DNA of 63,812 nucleotides. Source: Ectocarpus siliculosus. Taxonomy: Eukaryota; Sar; Phaeophyceae; Ectocarpales; Ectocarpaceae. The notes beneath the pieces were generated by a model. The model had not been told where the DNA came from and searched no databases. It worked only from the letters and a program-made list of their open reading frames with translations. Numbering within the stretch: the stretch's first letter is position 1; each line of letters opens with the position of its first letter. The stretch is taken from NCBI GenBank assembly GCA_000310025.1, contig FN649754.1:619136-682947 (forward strand). The letters run 5' to 3'. Both the position numbers and the translations under genes were made by a program. Positions 63,001 to 63,812 of the stretch are shown here, one piece after another.

Positions 63001-63104
63001 CGGTGAAGGGAGAGATGCTCTTGTCAAGACCGGGGGGGCTCGCGCGCATGCCGAGCATGCAGTGGCTGACGGAGCCGGTGCCGAGCCGACGGCCGACCAT
63101 GTGA
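48075..63104 (+). CDS. HSF: heat shock transcription factor (HSF-type DNA-binding domain)
   Basis: Sequence-specific nuclear transcription factor expected to bind inverted nGAAn elements. Exons join in frame: 48075?-48410, 53496-53648, 55107-55217, 56488-56718, 58799-59135, 61025-61143, 61719-61786 and 62080-63104. The winged-helix domain is split between exons 1 and 2: FAVKFYDILSQESSDIITW and VVDYTRFSEEILLK, then YFRHNKFSSFRRQLNLYGYR, KVIKGPDAGAYMHPSF and GRPDLLGEVKK. The recognition helix SSFRRQLNLYGYRK keeps the family pattern, with Arg replacing the common Val. After it come Pro/Gly/Ser/His/Met-rich exons typical of an activation region. No clear leucine-zipper oligomerisation region was seen. 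The start is uncertain: ATG 48075 opens the frame, but acceptors at 48261 or 48280 would allow an earlier exon. In the last exon, frame changes in a G-run (about 62500-62535); the downstream frame (SRGDSGYQTWGS, MPSMQWLTEPVPSRRPTM) looks genuine. All other phases agree. Confidence 0.88.
48851..49064. mobile_element. MITE family A
   Basis: The left end is ggataagttgcgtaagatat, cacacacacacattttcaaa, gctcgattactcc. The right end is atcgcgcttcgaaaatacgt, cccggggtgtgtgatttctc. The interior marker is cggaaagctctggacgaggc. About 214 bp, in the first HSF intron. Confidence 0.7.
50370..50535 (-). repeat. retroposon family with (CA)n tail
   Basis: The plus strand reads (GT)n, T-run, agcatcgaccgcgctacccg, gctgacaaatgaaaagacgt, cggtgcggttgaaaacacaa, an A-rich insertion, then gccatgagctggggccccgt and gagggggtggcatgggggag. 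Same order as at 25399-25545, so the conserved body is at least 130 bp. Located in the first HSF intron. Confidence 0.7.
51137..51345. mobile_element. MITE family B (TIR element)
   Basis: The left 59 bp (agagtcggagagatggcacc ... gcgtatttctccacaac) and the right 59 bp (gttgtggagaaatgcgctgt ... gccatctctccgactct) are inverted repeats with about six mismatches. The interior has ccatctcgtcgagggctttc. Total 209 bp. The ends differ from family A, but the interior cgtcgagggctttc and the overall plan are alike, so A and B may be distantly related. Confidence 0.85.
51912..51966 (-). repeat. hairpin-forming repeat, partial
   Basis: The sequence cacagaaagcctacccgttc, aatttataacctcagtcgac, agggatg is a degenerate copy of the family seen best at 40300-40400 and 61836-61935. 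Confidence 0.5.
52214..52780. mobile_element. MITE family B with collapsed tandem copies around an assembly gap
   Basis: The left end gagaggcggagagatcc, gaccgattttgaaagctcga (from 52214) pairs with tcgagctttgaaagtcggtc, tagcggaaagtgccatctct, ccgcctc ending at 52428. The right end then recurs in tandem at about 52621-52670 and 52725-52755. A linker of ggtacggtatacggtacggt, acagacaatattg separates the copies. The 100-N gap (52477-52576) interrupts this array, so the true copy number is unknown. Confidence 0.75.
52477..52576. other. assembly gap (100 N)
   Basis: Exactly 100 undetermined bases, a conventional placeholder length. It is flanked on both sides by the same ggtacggtacagacaatatt sequence, which points to a collapsed tandem array rather than unique missing sequence. 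It lies in the long HSF intron, so no exon is likely to be lost. Confidence 0.98.
53682..53812 (-). repeat. hairpin-forming repeat with tRNA-like A-box segment
   Basis: The plus strand reads acaggaagactacccgttcg, ggatgtaaccgtcgtcaagg, a G-run, gtactcatagtcgtgcatgc, cgtagtcgttagaccattga, cctcgcatccctacaaagcc. On the minus strand aatggtctaacgactacggc resembles a pol III A box, and gacggttacatccc a weak B box further on. The order fits a SINE head, with the hairpin at its 3' side. It lies in the HSF intron after exon 2. Confidence 0.5.
53945..54345. repeat. dispersed repeat, copy 2, with a tandem piece
   Basis: Matches 1-342 (taatttattttctggtgcgt, ccattttaacacaacgtggt, ggttaccgcc, gccaagcgacgaaaaccc). 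The segment cggcttgttttacaac to cgatggcaaacacc is then repeated once more, at about 54205-54265 and 54271-54330, each copy ending in a G-run. It lies in the HSF intron after exon 2. Confidence 0.8.
54416..54495 (-). repeat. hairpin-forming repeat (ccgttcgag family)
   Basis: The sequence cctgtcatacaggaagacta, ggtacccgttcgggatgtaa, ccgccgtcgaaggggatggg and ttaaagtcttttattgtgag. The arms gaagact and agtcttt can pair. Closest to the copy at 53682. Confidence 0.6.
54690..55140 (+). repeat. tandem repeat crossing the 3' splice site at 55107
   Basis: The true junction is acag|GTGCCTCACTACGACATGC. A copy with an intact cag acceptor and the same 19 nt lies at 55023, 84 bp upstream, followed by gaaaagaatcgttaatcaat. 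An older copy (caggtgcccaactaggtgcc) is near 54926. Further upstream a related 60-bp unit (gccccactaaggagtggcgt, ttatcgtggcctctttatac) repeats at about 54696, 54757 and 54817. Every unit carries an aaacggtaac- or aaacgaaacggcaa-like intron end. Confidence 0.9.
56240..56530 (+). repeat. tandem duplication crossing the 3' splice site at 56488
   Basis: The true junction reads tatttccgcag|GCGCACATGACGGCAAACCC, then TCGCCGGTGACCCCCGAACT. A copy 138 bp upstream reads tattcccgcag|gcccacctgacgacaccccc, then ttgccggtgaccccggaact. Its acceptor is intact and about 55 nt of exon are included. The intron part (catctgcgggg, cgcttgccgtacccctacta) is duplicated too, and a third partial intron copy lies near 56245. 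Confidence 0.92.
56719..56955 (-). repeat. two copies of the (CA)n-tailed retroposon family
   Basis: The first copy has (GT)n, tgtcattagcatcgaccgcg, ctaaccggctggccaatgaa, aagacgtcagtctcagtgcg, gttgaaaac. The second, from about 56812, has a longer (GT)n, aggatcggcaacgctaaccg, gctgaccaatgaaaaaacgt, then ttaattgggaccccgtgagg. The first is truncated before the gggaccccgt block. The first (GT)n starts exactly at the donor of the HSF exon ending at 56718. Confidence 0.75.
56960..57585 (-). other. minus-strand ORF of unknown nature
   Basis: An open frame from 57585 to 57085 on the minus strand begins with basic sequence (RSYRQLLGIRGFLQGEFRRR, NTALLRLKAHHTNRIRRR, STFELARFLLQRTRDVFERD) that looks like a helical DNA-binding or nuclease-type region, then becomes low-complexity acidic/Gly. 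It sits in an HSF intron next to the large inverted repeat at 57700-58160, so a transposon relic is the most likely reading. No family is recognised. A TACAGCAGTA motif (reverse) is at 57316-57325. Confidence 0.3.
57700..58160. mobile_element. foldback element with ~200 bp inverted arms
   Basis: The left arm runs from tagcggatggggtaacaatt, gtgacatt through tcctgcgtgtaatcctgggg, gcccttttcccctaccagtg, ggggaagagtcttggac to ggcactcgcgtcatgtctt. The right arm is its reverse complement in the same order: aaagacattacgcgagtgcc, gtccaagacttttcccccat, ggggaaaagggctctacgag, cccccaggattacacgcaag, gatgtcacaattgttaatcc, atccgctgg. The loop is about 60 bp. A partial third copy of an arm follows (58160-58230). 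No coding signal inside. Confidence 0.85.
58228..58365 (-). repeat. retroposon family with (CA)n tail
   Basis: The plus strand reads (GT)n, ttggtttgttgttgggatcg, acaactctaaccagctgacc, aatgaaatgacgtaatctcg, gtgcggttgaaaacacgaaa and tgcttctaaaggccatgc. It is slightly more diverged than the copies at 25399 and 50370, and lies in the HSF intron before the exon at 58799. Confidence 0.7.
59886..60310. mobile_element. MITE family A with stacked right ends
   Basis: The left end (cataca, ccctggatcgacttccaaaa, ctcgattactcc) and a first right end (gtggagctttgaaatacggt, tcagggggtgtggtatttgt, ending near 60080) make one element. Two further right ends follow in tandem: about 60150-60200 (atcgagctttgaaattcggt, ccagggggtttaggtatccc) and about 60265-60310 (gacctttgaaattcggccca, gggggtgcggtatgttgtgc). 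Each is trailed by ccacggNatacagacacgtg. Confidence 0.7.
60625..60761. mobile_element. short MITE, family A relative
   Basis: The left end ggtgacacaagatatcacac, cccctgagactgg is roughly inverted at the right end (aaaataggtgcagagagtgt, gtgtgatatattgtgtcacc). About 137 bp. The outer ggtgacacaa resembles the tatgacacaagat of the copy at 24235. Confidence 0.6.
61600..61745 (+). repeat. tandem duplication crossing the 3' splice site at 61719
   Basis: The true junction is atgtgcccccgcag|CTGCTAAACTGCATGTCCTG. A copy 99 bp upstream reads ttgtgcccccgcgg|ctgctatactgcatgccctg, with the invariant AG changed to GG. The intron part (gtcgtttatctttgtgcccc / gccatttatctatgtgcccc) is duplicated as well, and (CAA)n/(CGA)n-like tracts lie in both units. 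Confidence 0.9.
61836..61935 (-). repeat. hairpin-forming repeat (ccgttcgag family)
   Basis: The sequence cacagaaagaccacccgttc, gaggcaacaccacattcgaa, aaggatgtgttggagtagtc, gcagtgaatgggaaagaaac and cggctagataccggactt. The last part matches 40366-40400. Located in the last HSF intron. Confidence 0.65.
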
Positions 63105-63812
63105 GCTATGTCTGCTGTATGTACATAATAATTCCTGCCTATTTTTGGTCGTCTTTTTGTCACGCCATTTCCAGTTGTTTAATTGTTTTTTTCCTTGTTG
63201 ATGTGGCGTTTGGACGTCGGTTCTTGTTGTCTTGCGATACAATTTCTAAGACGCACCACAACCGGCCCGGGGTCACACAAGAGGTGTCGGGAAGTGAAAT
63301 TGGGAAGCGTAGATACTATCACTGAAAGACAGCCCCGTTCGAGGAAATAATACCACGGCATTCGAAGGAAACTGTCGCAAGTCTTTTCAGAAGTGAGATG
63401 AGTGCTTACAGAAGTGAGTGGGGGAAGACAGCCGTCGTCGTTGGTGACTTGCTTGTTTGCCCTAGAGACCTTGAACAAGACTGGCCTGTCGCAACAGCGT
63501 CTGTCGCGGGCCCTGCCGTCTGTGTATGCATAGCACCATCAAAGATCACGTTGCCACGGTTTGGTCTTCGCGCTTTGTTTTGCTCCCGAGACTTTGAAAG
63601 GCTGTCTTTTCTCACCACGTGTCTCCTGCCGGGTTTTTTGTAGAACCATGAACGGTCATATCGCGACAACGATCTTCGGAAAAGACGCTAGAATAGCGCG
63701 TATGTAGAAATGAATTTGTTTTGCCCTTTGTGAAGGAACAACGAAAAAGAACAGACAAAAACAGTGTTGTAGCGGTCTTTTGCTCGTTAGCCCAGACGCC
63801 ACGAACAAATAT
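63105..63812. other. region 3' of the HSF gene
   Basis: Probable HSF 3' UTR and flank. It contains one more hairpin-repeat copy (about 63322-63400: tgaaagacagccccgttcga, ggcattcgaaggaaactgtc, gcaagtcttttcag). I see no gene; the open frames are short and without domain character. Confidence 0.45.

Noticed and set aside
1-63812. Operons, ribosome-binding sites, riboswitches, rRNA genes
   Set aside because: The intron-rich eukaryotic gene structure makes bacterial features inapplicable, and no rRNA-like sequence was seen.

Overview
This window looks like nuclear DNA of an intron-rich eukaryote, most likely a brown alga (Ectocarpus-like stramenopile). That is inference from four things: small exons separated by introns of about 0.1-5 kb, frequent GT..AG junctions that keep reading frame between conserved domain pieces, genes alternating strand from one to the next, and a dense load of short repeats, MITE-like elements and triplet or poly-G tracts. 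No sequence search was possible. There is one 100-base assembly gap (52477-52576).

Layout. (1) 2322-9310, plus: 3' part of a PX + TBC (Rab-GAP) gene; its first exons were not found. (2) 12215-17137, minus: dolichyldiphosphatase (DOLPP1-like), seven exons rebuilt with all PAP2 motifs; the last exon is missing. (3) 21580-26798, plus: OTU-UBA-SEC-C deubiquitinase, five exons, apparently complete. (4) 27578-30195, minus: C-terminal part of a muniscin/TML-like mu-homology protein; the 5' end is unresolved. (5) 37951-39348, plus: intact Gag-like ORF with no pol. (6) 40838-46466: two DNA transposons, a PIF/Harbinger-like non-autonomous element and a 4.3 kb Tc1/mariner-pogo-like element with a decayed DDE transposase. 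Both sit in one copy of a tandem repeat whose neighbouring copy is still empty. (7) 47419-47613, minus: a candidate exon. (8) 48075-63104, plus: a heat shock factor (HSF) gene with at least eight exons over 15 kb, including a 5 kb intron inside the DNA-binding domain. The genes belong to unrelated housekeeping pathways (Rab trafficking, dolichol recycling, ubiquitin removal, endocytic adaptor, stress transcription); nothing suggests a functional cluster.

The most unusual signal is in the introns. At six 3' splice junctions, in three different genes on both strands, the intron end plus the first exon codons are repeated in tandem inside the intron just upstream. Two 5' splice junctions show a related arrangement. 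A second unexplained signal is the 10-mer TACAGCAGTA, found 11 times exactly, only outside the exons I could define.
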